From Candidatus Thiothrix putei (GTDB lineage: Bacteria > Pseudomonadota > Gammaproteobacteria > Thiotrichales > Thiotrichaceae), in assembly GCA_029972225.1 (NCBI GenBank), contig CP124756.1, positions 3,392,001 to 3,456,000 of the forward strand: a stretch of 64,000 nt of DNA. Reading direction: 5' to 3'. Position 1 is the stretch's first letter. Each line of letters begins with the position of its first letter. Positions 17,202 through 26,644 of the stretch are shown piece by piece. Under the pieces are notes generated by a model. That model searched no databases and was not told the DNA's origin. It saw only the letters and a list, made by a program, of their open reading frames with translations. A program made the position numbers and the translations under genes.

Positions 17202-18038
17202 TTATTGCTGTGTTAGTTGCGTTATATTCTGCAATAATCGTACCACGGCTTCTGCCGACTCTAACCTGTTTTCAGGAAACTTTGCCAATAAACCATTTAT
17301 CAATGGCTGATAAGCAGACAATGCCTCAGGCAAGCATGGAATGGGGGCAAGCGCATGTTTTTTCAAGAGTTCTGCCAAAGAACTTGACTCGTAAGGTTTA
17401 TGACCAACCAATAACTCATACAGTATTACCCCTAGGGCATATAAGTCTGTCCGCTCATCGGGTGGGTCGCCCATAATTCGCTCAGGGCTAATATAGTAAG
17501 GTGTGCAATAAATTTCATCCTCTCGCAGAAAACCGGCGGCAACTAGCAAACGTGTTTCCAAGCCAAAATCCAACAATGCTAGGGAATTATCAGTACGTAC
17601 CAGGATATTAGAGGTTTTAAGGTCTTGGTGCAGCAGCCCAATACTGTGTATCACGCCCAGAGCCACCGCGATTTCCTCAAACCAAAACAATGCTTGTTGC
17701 AGAGAAGGCAATGGCATTTGTGCCAAGCATCGCCGCAATGTTTCGCCCTGCACATATTCCATCACCATATACAGTGTACCGGACGACATACCTGCATCCA
17801 ACGGCCTCACCAAGCCACGATGCGCTAACAAACTTAGGGCTTTACTTTCCATGAGAAATTCATCTACTAAGTCTGGAGCCAGCCCAGTCGCATCAAATTT
17901 AAAACGCTTGATAGCGACCGGCAATCCACCAGGACTATTTGCCAGCAAAATGATGGCGTTTTCGCTTTCATGCAATACGTTTAAATATTGATAGCCCGGC
18001 AACGCTAGCGGATACCGTTCCAACCCTCGGTGCTTCAC
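17202..18038 (-). CDS. Hanks-type serine/threonine protein kinase
   Basis: A 278-residue cytoplasmic kinase consisting of a catalytic domain only. Visible motifs are the lysine of subdomain II (VAIKRF), the catalytic loop HQDLKTSN (HQD instead of HRD), the metal-binding DFG, the SPE variant of APE and DLYALGVILYELL. It lacks any membrane segment or PASTA domain. The start is a GTG at 18038 with AGAGGAA eight bases upstream. No phosphatase gene lies next to it, so substrate and pathway are open. Confidence 0.9.
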   Translation of the reverse strand: MKHRGLERYPLALPGYQYLNVLHESENAIILLANSPGGLPVAIKRFKFDATGLAPDLVDEFLMESKALSLLAHRGLVRPLDAGMSSGTLYMVMEYVQGETLRRCLAQMPLPSLQQALFWFEEIAVALGVIHSIGLLHQDLKTSNILVRTDNSLALLDFGLETRLLVAAGFLREDEIYCTPYYISPERIMGDPPDERTDLYALGVILYELLVGHKPYESSSLAELLKKHALAPIPCLPEALSAYQPLINGLLAKFPENRLESAEAVVRLLQNITQLTQQ

Positions 18039-18240
18039 GCAGCTATTCCTCTGTTGTGGCTCATCAGCCCTCGCTCATTATGATTTTTGACAAACATCTA
18101 TCTTAAGAACAGTGTAGGACATTGATAAGCGATATGCCGTTCTACCTGATTGCAGCAGGGGAATCGCAGCCAAAATGAATTGACAAATTACCCTCCGCAC
18201 TTGATAATTTCGCGCTTTTCTATGGGCAATTGCCTTAGAT

Positions 18241-18275
18241 CCTTGCCTCACCGTTAGTGGGAGGCTGTTTAACCC
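18241..18275 (+). promoter_or_regulatory. Candidate S6:S18 autoregulatory leader of rpsF
   Basis: Upstream of rpsF, GCCTC (18245-18249) pairs with GAGGC (18261-18265) around ACCGTTAGTGG, giving a short hairpin with an unpaired CCG. A CCG-bearing hairpin ahead of rpsF is the known binding motif of the S6:S18 dimer, which represses its own mRNA. The match is by eye and short. Confidence 0.45.
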
Positions 18276-18289
18276 GAAAGGAAATCGTC

Positions 18290-18679
18290 ATGAGACATTA
18301 TGAAATTGTCTTTCTGGTCCACCCGGATCAGAGCGAACAAGTACCTGCGATGGTAGAACGCTACCGTAGCATGGTGCAAGAAAGCGGTGGTGCCATCCAC
18401 CGTTTGGAAGACTGGGGCCGCCGTCAACTGGCTTACCCCATCAACAAGCTGCATAAAGCACATTACGTGCTGATGAATATCGAATGCGGCGCGGAAACAC
18501 TGGCTGAACTGGAAAGCATTTTCCGCTTCAACGACGCGGTTATCCGTAACGTCACCATGCGTATGGATGCGGCAGTCACTGAACCTTCTCCTTTGAGAAA
18601 AGACGGTGAAGCACGCCCACCTAAGCGTATGCGTGAAGAAGTCCTGTCTGATGATGACGATTCATCTGACGACGAATAA
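18290..18679 (+). CDS. rpsF: 30S ribosomal protein S6
   Basis: A 129-residue S6 with the N-terminal [19 protein letters not shown], the conserved [19 protein letters not shown] stretch and the C-terminal acidic tail ([10 protein letters not shown]) typical of gammaproteobacterial S6, which is target of RimK glutamylation in E. coli. The start at 18290 is chosen because AAAGGA precedes it and the earlier in-frame ATG lacks family sequence. First gene of the rpsF-rpsR-rplI operon; priB, which lies between rpsF and rpsR in E. coli, is absent. Confidence 0.97.
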   Translation: MRHYEIVFLVHPDQSEQVPAMVERYRSMVQESGGAIHRLEDWGRRQLAYPINKLHKAHYVLMNIECGAETLAELESIFRFNDAVIRNVTMRMDAAVTEPSPLRKDGEARPPKRMREEVLSDDDDSSDDE

Positions 18680-18703
18680 TTACGGTTGATCTGGAGATAG
18701 TTT

Positions 18704-18931
18704 ATGTCACGTCAATTCCGCCGCAAAAAATACTGCCGTTTCACGGCTGAAGGCATCACCGAGATTGATTACAAAGATCTCGACATCCTGAAAAGCTTTA
18801 TTACCGAAACCGGTAAAATCGTACCTAGCCGCATTACAGGTACTAAAGCGATTTATCAGCGTCAACTGGCAACCGCTATCAAGCGTGCGCGTTTCCTCGC
18901 GTTGCTGCCATACACTGATCAGCACAAGTAA
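18704..18931 (+). CDS. rpsR: 30S ribosomal protein S18
   Basis: A 75-residue S18 with the family segments [22 protein letters not shown] and the C-terminal [20 protein letters not shown]. It forms a heterodimer with S6 on the platform of the small subunit. CTGGAGATAG precedes the ATG. It lies 24 bases after rpsF and 12 before rplI. Confidence 0.97.
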   Translation: MSRQFRRKKYCRFTAEGITEIDYKDLDILKSFITETGKIVPSRITGTKAIYQRQLATAIKRARFLALLPYTDQHK

Positions 18932-18943
18932 AAGGTGAGTACG

Positions 18944-19390
18944 ATGCAAGTCATTCTTCTGAAAAAAGTGGAAAACCTCGGCGCATTAGGCAACGTTGTG
19001 TCTGTACGCCCTGGTTATGCCCGTAACTTCTTGATCCCGCAAGGCAAAGCCAAAATGGCAACCAAGGCCAACATGGAAGCATTTGAAGCTCGCCGTGCTG
19101 AACTGGAAGCCGAGGCTGAAGCGATTTTGGCGGCTGCACAAGCACGTCGTGACCAATTGGCAGACATGGTTCTGACCATCAAAGGCAAAGCAGGTAACGA
19201 AGGCAAACTGTTCGGATCTGTATCCAACATCGAAATCGCCGAGGCTATCCAAGCTGCGGGTATCGAGATTGAACGTCGTGAAATCCGTATGCCGGATGGC
19301 GCTATCCGTCACTTAGGTGAATTTGAAATCGGTATTCACTTACACGCTGAAGTGGATACTGCCATCAAGGTTGTCGTTGAAGCAGAGTAA
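18944..19390 (+). CDS. rplI: 50S ribosomal protein L9
   Basis: A 148-residue L9 with the N-terminal domain MQVILLKKVENLGALGNVV, the signature GYARNFLIPQGKA and the long connecting helix (about residues 42-75) before the C-terminal rRNA-binding domain. The start is the ATG at 18944, preceded by AAGGTGA; a GTG three codons earlier is not supported by the family N-terminus. Last gene of the ribosomal operon; a strong terminator follows. Confidence 0.97.
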   Translation: MQVILLKKVENLGALGNVVSVRPGYARNFLIPQGKAKMATKANMEAFEARRAELEAEAEAILAAAQARRDQLADMVLTIKGKAGNEGKLFGSVSNIEIAEAIQAAGIEIERREIRMPDGAIRHLGEFEIGIHLHAEVDTAIKVVVEAE

Positions 19391-19419
19391 TTCCTGCATT
19401 CATTACGCTTTGTGATCAA

Positions 19420-19456
19420 TGCCCCGTCATGCTTGAATGTGTGACGGGGCATTTTT
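19420..19456 (+). terminator. Rho-independent terminator after rplI
   Basis: ATGCCCCGTCA (19420-19430) pairs with TGACGGGGCAT (19442-19452), an 11-bp stem with an 11-base loop, followed by a T-run. Confidence 0.85.
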
Positions 19457-19523
19457 ATTTATCCACAGCTTTCCCACTATTCTATCCCTAACGCTTGCCG
19501 CCGATTTTCGTTAAACTGAGCCA

Positions 19524-22397
19524 ATGGCAGACTCATACGAATCACTCAAAATCCCCCCGCACTCTATCGAAGCTGAACAATCTGTATTGGGCGGCTTATT
19601 GCTGAGCGGGTTAGCAAACGACAGTACCGCTTGGGATACCATTGCGGATAAAATCACCGAGGGCGATTTTTATCGACAAGATCACCGCCTGATTTTCCGC
19701 GCTATTGCCGATTTAGTGGAAGATAATAAACCACTCGATTTGGTCACGGTGTCCGAATGGCTAAAACAACGTAATGAACTGGAAAATGCCGGTGGATTCG
19801 CTTACTTAGCAACCATGGCAAAAGATACCCCCAGTGCGGCCAACATCCGTGCCTATGCTGAAATTGTGCGCGAAAAGTCGGTACTGCGTCAGTTAATCAG
19901 CGTAGGAACAGGCATTGCGGATTCCGCTTTCACTGCACAAGGTCGCCCCAGCAAAGAGCTATTGGATGAAGCCGAACAAAAAGTCTTTAAAATCGCCGAG
20001 CAAGGAACCAAGCAAGGCCAGGTATTTAAGCCGCTAAAAGGGCTGTTGAAAGTGACGCTGGCGCATATCGAAGAGCTGAGCAAACTTGATAGCAATATCA
20101 CTGGCGTTTCGACCGGCTATACACAGCTTGATGAAATGACCTCTGGCCTGCAAAAAGGCGACTTGATTATTGTGGCAGGCAGACCATCCATGGGCAAATG
20201 CATTGTTACTGGTAGCCGCGTACTGGATCCGATCACGGGTCGATTGGAAAAGATTGATGATTTGGTTGCCCGACAACAAGGCTCGTTGGCGACGCTAAAC
20301 GCACAGTTACGTTTGCAAATCACACAACCCTCGCAATATGTTGATGATGGTATCAAACCCGTTTTCCGGGTACGCACAGCACTTGGACGTGAAATTACCA
20401 CGACACTGACGCATCCTTTTCTTACGATTGAAGGTTGGAAACCATTAGCTGAGATCAATGTCGGCAAACGGATTGCAGTGCCACGTATTTTGCCTTTTTT
20501 TGGGAAAAGTTCACTATCAGAGCAACGTACCAAACTCATTGCTTATTTCTTGACAGACGGTGGTTTGACACAAAGTTGTCCACAGTTTACCAATATTAAT
20601 CCCCAGATACGGCAAGATTTTATTGCCGCACTCGACGATTTTCCAAGTGTGCAATGGCGTCTGGAAGACAGTAAAGGGCAACGTACCCCCAGTATTCGTG
20701 TGGCAACAGACACGGTATTCCAACACGAGGCAAGGCAAGATTTTGCGGTACGTTTCAAGCAACGCTTGCAAGAACTTTCCCTAAGTTTGAATGCATTAGC
20801 GCGACAATTAGGCGTTGCCGTTGCAACGGTACACTATTGGTCAGTAGGTAAAGCAGTACCTGCTGGGGATATGTTCGGTATTTTGTGTCGGGAACTTCAG
20901 GTAGAACCATCAGCATTAATGCCACATGGCAGTGCTGCAACTACCCGTTCCGCACCAAACCCGGTGACAGAATGGTTACAAACGTTGGGCTTGATGGGCA
21001 AGAGTGCTCATGAGAAGCGCATACCTGCGCCTGTATATGAATTGCCGCGTGCATTGATGGCGGTTTTCTTGAACCGGGCGTTTGCGTGTGATGGCAGTGT
21101 CTACGTCCAGAATGGTGTCCAAGCGGGTATTTCCTATAGCACGGTTAGCTATGCATTAGCACGGGATATGCAGCATTTATTGGTACGTTTTGGCATTCTT
21201 GCGAAATTACGCCATCGGCAAGTACGGTATCAGGGCGAGTATCGCGCCGCCTATGAATTGCGCATTACGCATCAGCAACATGTGCGCCAATTTTTAGAAG
21301 AAATTGGTGTGTACGGTAAAGAAGAAGCCGTTCAAAAAGCCTTGATGGTCAACCAAGAAAAAACACCAAACGTCATTTTAGATACTTTGCCAAGCGAAAC
21401 ATGGGAAATTATCACTGAATACAAAGGCAAGCTGACTTGGGCGGAATTAGCTCAACGCATGGGACGTAACCCCGGACATAATTTCCATGTAGGTAAGCGC
21501 GGAATAGGTCGTGAGTTATTGGCAGAAATGGCAGAAGCTTTATCATCTGAGGCACTTGCTACGCTTGCCCATAGCGATCTTTACTGGGATGAAATTCAAT
21601 CCATTGATTATTTAGGTAAACAGCAAGTCTATGATCTAAGCGTACCTGATACGCATAATTTTGTTGCTGATGATGTTCTGGTGCATAACACCACCTTTTC
21701 GATGAATATTGCCGAATACGCTGCTGCGCACAAAAAACTCCCGACTGCCGTATTCAGCATGGAGATGCCTGCCGAACAACTTACGTTGCGTCTGCTGTCT
21801 TCGATGGGGCGGGTTGACCAACATCGTATTCGGACGGGGAAACTGACTGACGAAGATTGGCCCCGTATTGCTACAGCAGTCAAGATTTTCGCGGATGTTC
21901 CCATGTTCATTGACGACAGCCCCGCGCTTTCCCCTACTGAAGTGCGTGCTCGCGCCCGTCGCCTGATGCGTGAACACGGGCAACTCGGCCTGATTGTGTT
22001 GGACTATTTGCAATTAATGCAAACAGGCACCAGTTCGGATAACCGTACTGCTGAAATTTCCGAAATTTCCCGTGGTCTCAAGTCCTTGGCAAAAGAACTC
22101 TCTGTGCCTGTTATTGCCCTTTCGCAGCTCAACCGCAGCTTGGAGCAACGCCCCAATAAGCGCCCAGTAATGTCAGATTTACGTGAATCGGGAGCAATTG
22201 AACAGGATGCTGACTTAATCATCTTTATCTACCGCGATGAAGTCTACAATCCCGAATCCCCCGACAAAGGAACCGCAGAAATTATTATCGCCAAGCAACG
22301 TAATGGCCCGATTGGGACTGCGCGTTTAACATTCCTCGGTAAATACACCCGTTTCGAGAATTTTACCCCTGACATTTATACCCCAGGATTTGAATAA
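19524..22397 (+). CDS. dnaB: Replicative DNA helicase DnaB interrupted by an intein
   Basis: A 957-residue precursor. The flanking exteins (residues 1-225 and 723-957) add up to 460 residues, the normal DnaB length. The N-terminal domain starts with PPHSIEAEQSVLGGLLL; the RecA-like motor holds Walker A, Walker B in LIVLDYLQLM and the C-terminal GTARLTFLGKYTRFEN. An intein splits Walker A after GRPSMGK, so only the spliced product restores GKTT and can bind ATP. The gene follows rplI after a terminator and precedes alr, as in E. coli. Unspliced protein should be inactive, making replication dependent on splicing. Confidence 0.96.
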   Translation: MADSYESLKIPPHSIEAEQSVLGGLLLSGLANDSTAWDTIADKITEGDFYRQDHRLIFRAIADLVEDNKPLDLVTVSEWLKQRNELENAGGFAYLATMAKDTPSAANIRAYAEIVREKSVLRQLISVGTGIADSAFTAQGRPSKELLDEAEQKVFKIAEQGTKQGQVFKPLKGLLKVTLAHIEELSKLDSNITGVSTGYTQLDEMTSGLQKGDLIIVAGRPSMGKCIVTGSRVLDPITGRLEKIDDLVARQQGSLATLNAQLRLQITQPSQYVDDGIKPVFRVRTALGREITTTLTHPFLTIEGWKPLAEINVGKRIAVPRILPFFGKSSLSEQRTKLIAYFLTDGGLTQSCPQFTNINPQIRQDFIAALDDFPSVQWRLEDSKGQRTPSIRVATDTVFQHEARQDFAVRFKQRLQELSLSLNALARQLGVAVATVHYWSVGKAVPAGDMFGILCRELQVEPSALMPHGSAATTRSAPNPVTEWLQTLGLMGKSAHEKRIPAPVYELPRALMAVFLNRAFACDGSVYVQNGVQAGISYSTVSYALARDMQHLLVRFGILAKLRHRQVRYQGEYRAAYELRITHQQHVRQFLEEIGVYGKEEAVQKALMVNQEKTPNVILDTLPSETWEIITEYKGKLTWAELAQRMGRNPGHNFHVGKRGIGRELLAEMAEALSSEALATLAHSDLYWDEIQSIDYLGKQQVYDLSVPDTHNFVADDVLVHNTTFSMNIAEYAAAHKKLPTAVFSMEMPAEQLTLRLLSSMGRVDQHRIRTGKLTDEDWPRIATAVKIFADVPMFIDDSPALSPTEVRARARRLMREHGQLGLIVLDYLQLMQTGTSSDNRTAEISEISRGLKSLAKELSVPVIALSQLNRSLEQRPNKRPVMSDLRESGAIEQDADLIIFIYRDEVYNPESPDKGTAEIIIAKQRNGPIGTARLTFLGKYTRFENFTPDIYTPGFE
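20199..21689 (+). mobile_element. DnaB intein with LAGLIDADG-type homing endonuclease
   Basis: In-frame insertion of 497 residues (226-722 of the precursor) at the P-loop of dnaB. Splicing residues: Cys at the start (CIVTGSRVLDP), the TLTHPF block B Thr/His, the C-terminal block LSVPDTHNFVADDVLVHN ending in His-Asn, and Thr as the first C-extein residue. The two endonuclease motifs are LIAYFLTDGGL (about residue 335) and MAVFLNRAFACDGS (about 511), with acidic residues in place. Between them lies a helix-turn-helix (LNALARQLGVAVATVHYWS), likely a DNA-recognition module. The endonuclease would cut intein-free dnaB alleles. Confidence 0.93.
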
Positions 22398-22423
22398 TTG
22401 GCATAAACCGCTACACTGCCCAC

Positions 22424-23497
22424 ATGAAACGATCTGCACGCGCCATTATTGATACCGCCGCCCTGCGGCATAACCTTGCCCGCTGCCGTGAGGCTGCGCC
22501 CAATAGTTTGGCAATGGCAGTGATTAAAGCCAATGCTTACGGGCATAACATGCTTAAAACGGCTGAATCGCTGAGTAATGCCAATGGCTTTGCGGTGTCA
22601 TGCCTGCAAGAAGCCGTAGAGTTGCGGCAAGCACGCTTTATCCATCCCATTTTGGTATTACAGGGGTTTAGCAATCTGCAAGGCATGAAAGCCGCCGCAG
22701 AACACCGTTTTCGCGTGGTACTTCACGACCTTTCCCAACTTGAACTATTGGATAGTGCGCCGAGTTCGGTCAAATTAGACGTGGCGCTAAAACTCGATAC
22801 CGGTATGCACCGCTTAGGCTTTCCCGTCGAACAAGCCCCTCACCTGTTCGAGCGTTTAAGTAAGCACCACAATGTCAAACCCACCCCTTGGTTAATGACC
22901 CACATGGCATGTGCCGATGAGTTGGATAATCCCAAAACCTCACAACAATTGGAAAGCTTTGCCAAATATACGACTGGCTTGCAAGCACCTCGCAGCGTGG
23001 GCAATTCCGCCAGCATCCTAGGGTGGCCGCAGACACATGTGAATTGGGTACGCCCCGGTATTATGCTGTACGGTTCATCACCATTCGTGAACGGTGATGC
23101 CAAACGTGACGGTTTGCAAGCCGTCATGACCTTGGTTGCACCCCTGATTTCGATTCATACTATCCCCAAAGGTGAGAGCATAGGCTACGGCGCAAGCTGG
23201 ACATGCCCAGAAGACACCCGCACCGGCGTAGTCGCAATTGGCTATGCAGACGGCTACCCGCGCCATGCGCCTACCGGCACACCTGTCTGGGTCAATGGTA
23301 AGCAAACCCGTATTTTAGGGCGGGTGTCGATGGATATGATTGTGATTGATTTAACGGCTATTGAAGCACGGGTGGGGGATCAAGTTGAATTGTGGGGTAA
23401 AAACCTTTCAGTTGATCGTGTTGCACAAGCAGCCGGAACCATCAGCTATGAACTTCTCTGCAATGCAGGCAAGCTATGCAATCATGAATATCTTTAA
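22424..23497 (+). CDS. alr: Alanine racemase
   Basis: A 357-residue PLP enzyme that interconverts L- and D-alanine for peptidoglycan. The PLP-binding lysine is in MAVIKANAYGHN (about residues 28-39), and the second catalytic base, Tyr, is in SIGYGASWTC (about 244-253). GYADGYPRHAP and LGRVSMDMIVIDLT are further family motifs. Length is normal. It starts 27 bases after dnaB, matching the dnaB-alr order in other gammaproteobacteria. Confidence 0.96.
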   Translation: MKRSARAIIDTAALRHNLARCREAAPNSLAMAVIKANAYGHNMLKTAESLSNANGFAVSCLQEAVELRQARFIHPILVLQGFSNLQGMKAAAEHRFRVVLHDLSQLELLDSAPSSVKLDVALKLDTGMHRLGFPVEQAPHLFERLSKHHNVKPTPWLMTHMACADELDNPKTSQQLESFAKYTTGLQAPRSVGNSASILGWPQTHVNWVRPGIMLYGSSPFVNGDAKRDGLQAVMTLVAPLISIHTIPKGESIGYGASWTCPEDTRTGVVAIGYADGYPRHAPTGTPVWVNGKQTRILGRVSMDMIVIDLTAIEARVGDQVELWGKNLSVDRVAQAAGTISYELLCNAGKLCNHEYL

Positions 23498-23574
23498 TTA
23501 AATAAATCTTTTCTTGTTACTGATAATTAAATAAGAATTTGCTATCCTATTTTTTATTCAAATCAATCTAAATC

Positions 23575-24285
23575 ATGGATGGGCTTAGCATGACAACAGC
23601 AAGATACACCGTCAACAGTGGTCGTCGCGAACAAATGAAACGTGAACTAATAGGGCTAGTCATTGGTACAACCTTATTAATGACTGGGATGGCCTTCCTC
23701 TTTTCTCAGAATATTGGCGCAACCAATAATGACAACAATCTATTAACCGAAACAGCTACCAAACCTGCTGCCACACCAGCAACATCAGAGGAAACAAAAT
23801 CGGATACTACACCAACTTTAGCGGCATTAGACGTCACCCCACACGATACGACCAAAATCACACCTGATGCCTCTCCTGCTCCAGCAATGTCAGACATCAA
23901 AGCCACAACGCTAAACTTAGCTGAAATCACACCCGATGCTAAACCTGATGATAAAGTTGAAGAAATTACACCCGAAGTCAAGTCTGATGAGACTGCCGCT
24001 CCCGCTGCTGAGGTAAGCACCGGCTGGATTTATGCCGGACAATTTGTTAACGGCAAATGGTCAGAAGCAGGTTTAAAAATTGGTGCTGAGCTACCGACAA
24101 ATGCTAAGAAATATACCTTAAGCTGGGGCGCAACCGTGCGAGAACATCCTCCCCGTAGCTCAAGCAGTAACAAACTCGGCAAAACCCTCGGTAATCTTGC
24201 TGCTGGGCAAGAAATTGAGATTGTCCAAGTCAAAAAATCGGGTAGCAAAGGCCATGTTTGGCTGGAAATTAAATACCCTCAATAG
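23575..24285 (+). CDS. Membrane-anchored SH3-domain-like protein
   Basis: A 236-residue protein with one N-terminal membrane helix (GLVIGTTLLMTGMAFLF, about residues 27-44), a long Thr/Pro/Asp linker with imperfect repeats of the type ITPDAKPDDKVEE, and a C-terminal domain (about 140-236) whose SWGATVREHPPRS, GNLAAGQEIEIVQ and HVWLEIKYP suggest a bacterial SH3-like fold. The start may be the ATG at 23575 or that at 23590; neither has a strong ribosome site. The C-terminal domain probably sits in the periplasm and may bind peptidoglycan. No operon partner is evident. Confidence 0.65.
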   Translation: MDGLSMTTARYTVNSGRREQMKRELIGLVIGTTLLMTGMAFLFSQNIGATNNDNNLLTETATKPAATPATSEETKSDTTPTLAALDVTPHDTTKITPDASPAPAMSDIKATTLNLAEITPDAKPDDKVEEITPEVKSDETAAPAAEVSTGWIYAGQFVNGKWSEAGLKIGAELPTNAKKYTLSWGATVREHPPRSSSSNKLGKTLGNLAAGQEIEIVQVKKSGSKGHVWLEIKYPQ

Positions 24286-24352
24286 CCGGTGTCGATATGT
24301 ATGGTGCTAGACTTGCAACTATTCCTAAATTGCTGTTGTCTACAAACGCATC

Positions 24353-25837
24353 ATGATTTTAAGTATCCGAACTAAACTGTTTATTGCCATTTTCCTTGCC
24401 TGCCTACTAATTGCTGGCGGTTTAGCCGGTATGTTGCAATATCGGCTAAACCGCAGTTTTTTAGACTACCTGAATGAACAGGAAAATCGATCCCTAGCCC
24501 AACTGGAAAATCGCTTAATCGAGGTCTACGAAGCGCGTGGTAGCTGGGAAGAACTGGAACAAAATCCTCATCTATGGATTTCCATTCTCGATTCTGCGGT
24601 GCGCAGCAGTTTTTTGCGTATCAACGACAATGAACCGGGAAGAGTCCCTCCTCCTCCCATAAGACCACCTGTTCGCCCTAATCAAGACCCAGCAATGGGT
24701 GATATGCGCCCTCCACCGCCGCGAACCAACGTTGCACAGCGTATGGAACGTTTCATCGGACGTATAGTGCTATTAGACGCTCAACGCGCAGTGGTCAAGG
24801 GCAGCATTCGCATGGATATTCCCGAAAATTTACTAGAACTCAAATCTGACAATACAACCATTGGTTATCTCGGTATGTATCCGCGCCAACGCGTGACAGA
24901 GAAAGTGGATATGGACTTTGCCGAACGCCTGCAACGTACTTTGTGGTTAGTAGTACTCTTTATGGCACTTCCCATGGCTGGCTTACTCTCATTTTTATTA
25001 GCACGGCATTTAGGCAAACCCATCCAAGCGTTACGTAACGGCACACGCCAACTGACCGATGGGAATTATAGTTTGCGAATGCCTTCCCAAGGGCATGATG
25101 AACTAGGCTTATTGACACGGGATTTCAACCAACTGGCCGAGCGTTTACAGCAGAACGAAGCCTCCCGCAAGCAGTGGATTGCCGATATAGCACACGAATT
25201 GCGTACTCCCCTAGCCATTTTGCGCGGAGAAATTGAAGCACTACAAGATGGTATTAATCAACCGGATGTAGCCACTTTGGCATCATTGCATCAAGAAGTC
25301 AGCCATTTACAACGCTTAGTCAACGACCTTTATGACCTTTCCATGTCTGATAGTGGGGCACTCAGTTACCGTAAAGAAACGGTAAATCTCATCACTTTGT
25401 TACAGGAAACCCTCGCATTACACAGCACAACATTACAAGAACAAGGCTTACAAATGCAGGCGACAGGGCTACATCAGCACCCCGTATTGATTCAAGGTGA
25501 CCCACAACGCTTGCAGCAATTATTCAAGAACCTGCTAGAAAACAGCTTACGTTACACCGACAAACCGGGACAATTACAGATCCATACGCAGATACAGGCT
25601 GGCTGGGTGGATATTCTGTTTGAAGATTCGTCACCAGATGTGCCTGATGACGCCTTACCACACTTGTTTGAACGCTTATTTCGCGTCGAAAGCTCACGCA
25701 ATCGCGCAACCGGTGGCGCAGGTATTGGTTTAAGCATTTGCCGCAACATCGTGGATGCTCACGGGGGAACCATTAGTGCAGCGCATTCAGCACTGGGTGG
25801 GCTACAAATCCGTATCCACTTGCCCTTGCAACAGTAA
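24353..25837 (+). CDS. baeS: Sensor histidine kinase, BaeS-like
   Basis: A 494-residue membrane kinase. There are two membrane helices (about residues 9-28 and 202-222) bounding a periplasmic sensor domain that holds a Pro-rich insert (RVPPPPIRPP, MRPPPPR). A HAMP domain follows, then HisKA with the phosphoacceptor His in IADIAHELRTPLAIL, and HATPase_c with the N box LLENSLRYTD and the G boxes around GGAGIGLSICR. It is followed after 11 bases by an OmpR-type regulator and by two Spy/CpxP-like genes, so it probably senses envelope stress. Confidence 0.88.
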   Translation: MILSIRTKLFIAIFLACLLIAGGLAGMLQYRLNRSFLDYLNEQENRSLAQLENRLIEVYEARGSWEELEQNPHLWISILDSAVRSSFLRINDNEPGRVPPPPIRPPVRPNQDPAMGDMRPPPPRTNVAQRMERFIGRIVLLDAQRAVVKGSIRMDIPENLLELKSDNTTIGYLGMYPRQRVTEKVDMDFAERLQRTLWLVVLFMALPMAGLLSFLLARHLGKPIQALRNGTRQLTDGNYSLRMPSQGHDELGLLTRDFNQLAERLQQNEASRKQWIADIAHELRTPLAILRGEIEALQDGINQPDVATLASLHQEVSHLQRLVNDLYDLSMSDSGALSYRKETVNLITLLQETLALHSTTLQEQGLQMQATGLHQHPVLIQGDPQRLQQLFKNLLENSLRYTDKPGQLQIHTQIQAGWVDILFEDSSPDVPDDALPHLFERLFRVESSRNRATGGAGIGLSICRNIVDAHGGTISAAHSALGGLQIRIHLPLQQ

Positions 25838-25848
25838 CGGACAGACGC

Positions 25849-26538
25849 ATGGAACACATCCTGATTGTTGAAGACGAACCCAAAATTGCTGATTTACTGC
25901 AAAAATACCTGCAAAATGCCAATTACCGCACACACTGGCTAAACAATGGTTCGAAGGTTGGCGAGTGGGTACGCCAAACACCACCCAACCTTATCGTGCT
26001 CGACCTGATGCTACCGGGTAAAGATGGCCTAGAAGTGTGCAAGGAAATTCGTCAATTTTCCCCCATCCCCATCATTATGCTCACCGCACGTGCAGAAGAA
26101 ATCGACCGTTTACTCGGATTGGAACTTGGCGCAGATGACTACATTTGCAAACCTTTTAGCCCGCGTGAAGTGGTTGCACGTGTGAAAGCGGTGTTGCGGC
26201 GCGTACCGCTCATCGCCGCCGATCAAACTCAACATCCTCCCTCCCCTAATGCACGCTTATTGGAACTTGATCGTGATCGTTTACTGGTCAGAGCAGGTGA
26301 ACATGAAGCGCTCCTGACGCTGGTAGAGTTCGAGTTACTCGCCACCTTAAAACAACAGCCCGGCAGAATCTTCGGTCGTGACCAACTGATGACCAAGGTA
26401 TACACCGACAACCGTATTGTATCTGACCGTACTATCGACAGTCATATCAAAAAACTACGCAAAAAACTGTCTGAAATCTTGCCGGATCAGGAACTGATTC
26501 ACTCCGTATACTCGGTTGGCTACAAGTTCGAAGCGTAG
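25849..26538 (+). CDS. baeR: OmpR-family response regulator, BaeR-like
   Basis: A 229-residue regulator. The receiver has the acidic pair in VEDEPK, the phosphoacceptor Asp in LIVLDLMLPGKDGL and Lys in ICKPFSPRE. The C-terminal winged helix (about 130-229) ends with the typical TIDSHIKKLRKKL and HSVYSVGYKFE. It is translated just after the BaeS-like kinase and precedes two genes for small stress-type periplasmic proteins, its likely targets. Confidence 0.92.
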   Translation: MEHILIVEDEPKIADLLQKYLQNANYRTHWLNNGSKVGEWVRQTPPNLIVLDLMLPGKDGLEVCKEIRQFSPIPIIMLTARAEEIDRLLGLELGADDYICKPFSPREVVARVKAVLRRVPLIAADQTQHPPSPNARLLELDRDRLLVRAGEHEALLTLVEFELLATLKQQPGRIFGRDQLMTKVYTDNRIVSDRTIDSHIKKLRKKLSEILPDQELIHSVYSVGYKFEA

Positions 26539-26644
26539 ATTCCTCTGCACACTTCCTCATTGTTTGCACAATTGCAGCAAATTTCGTGCGCAATCTGCGC
26601 GTAGCATGTCCCTCATCAACCAAGTTACACAAGAGGAACACAAC

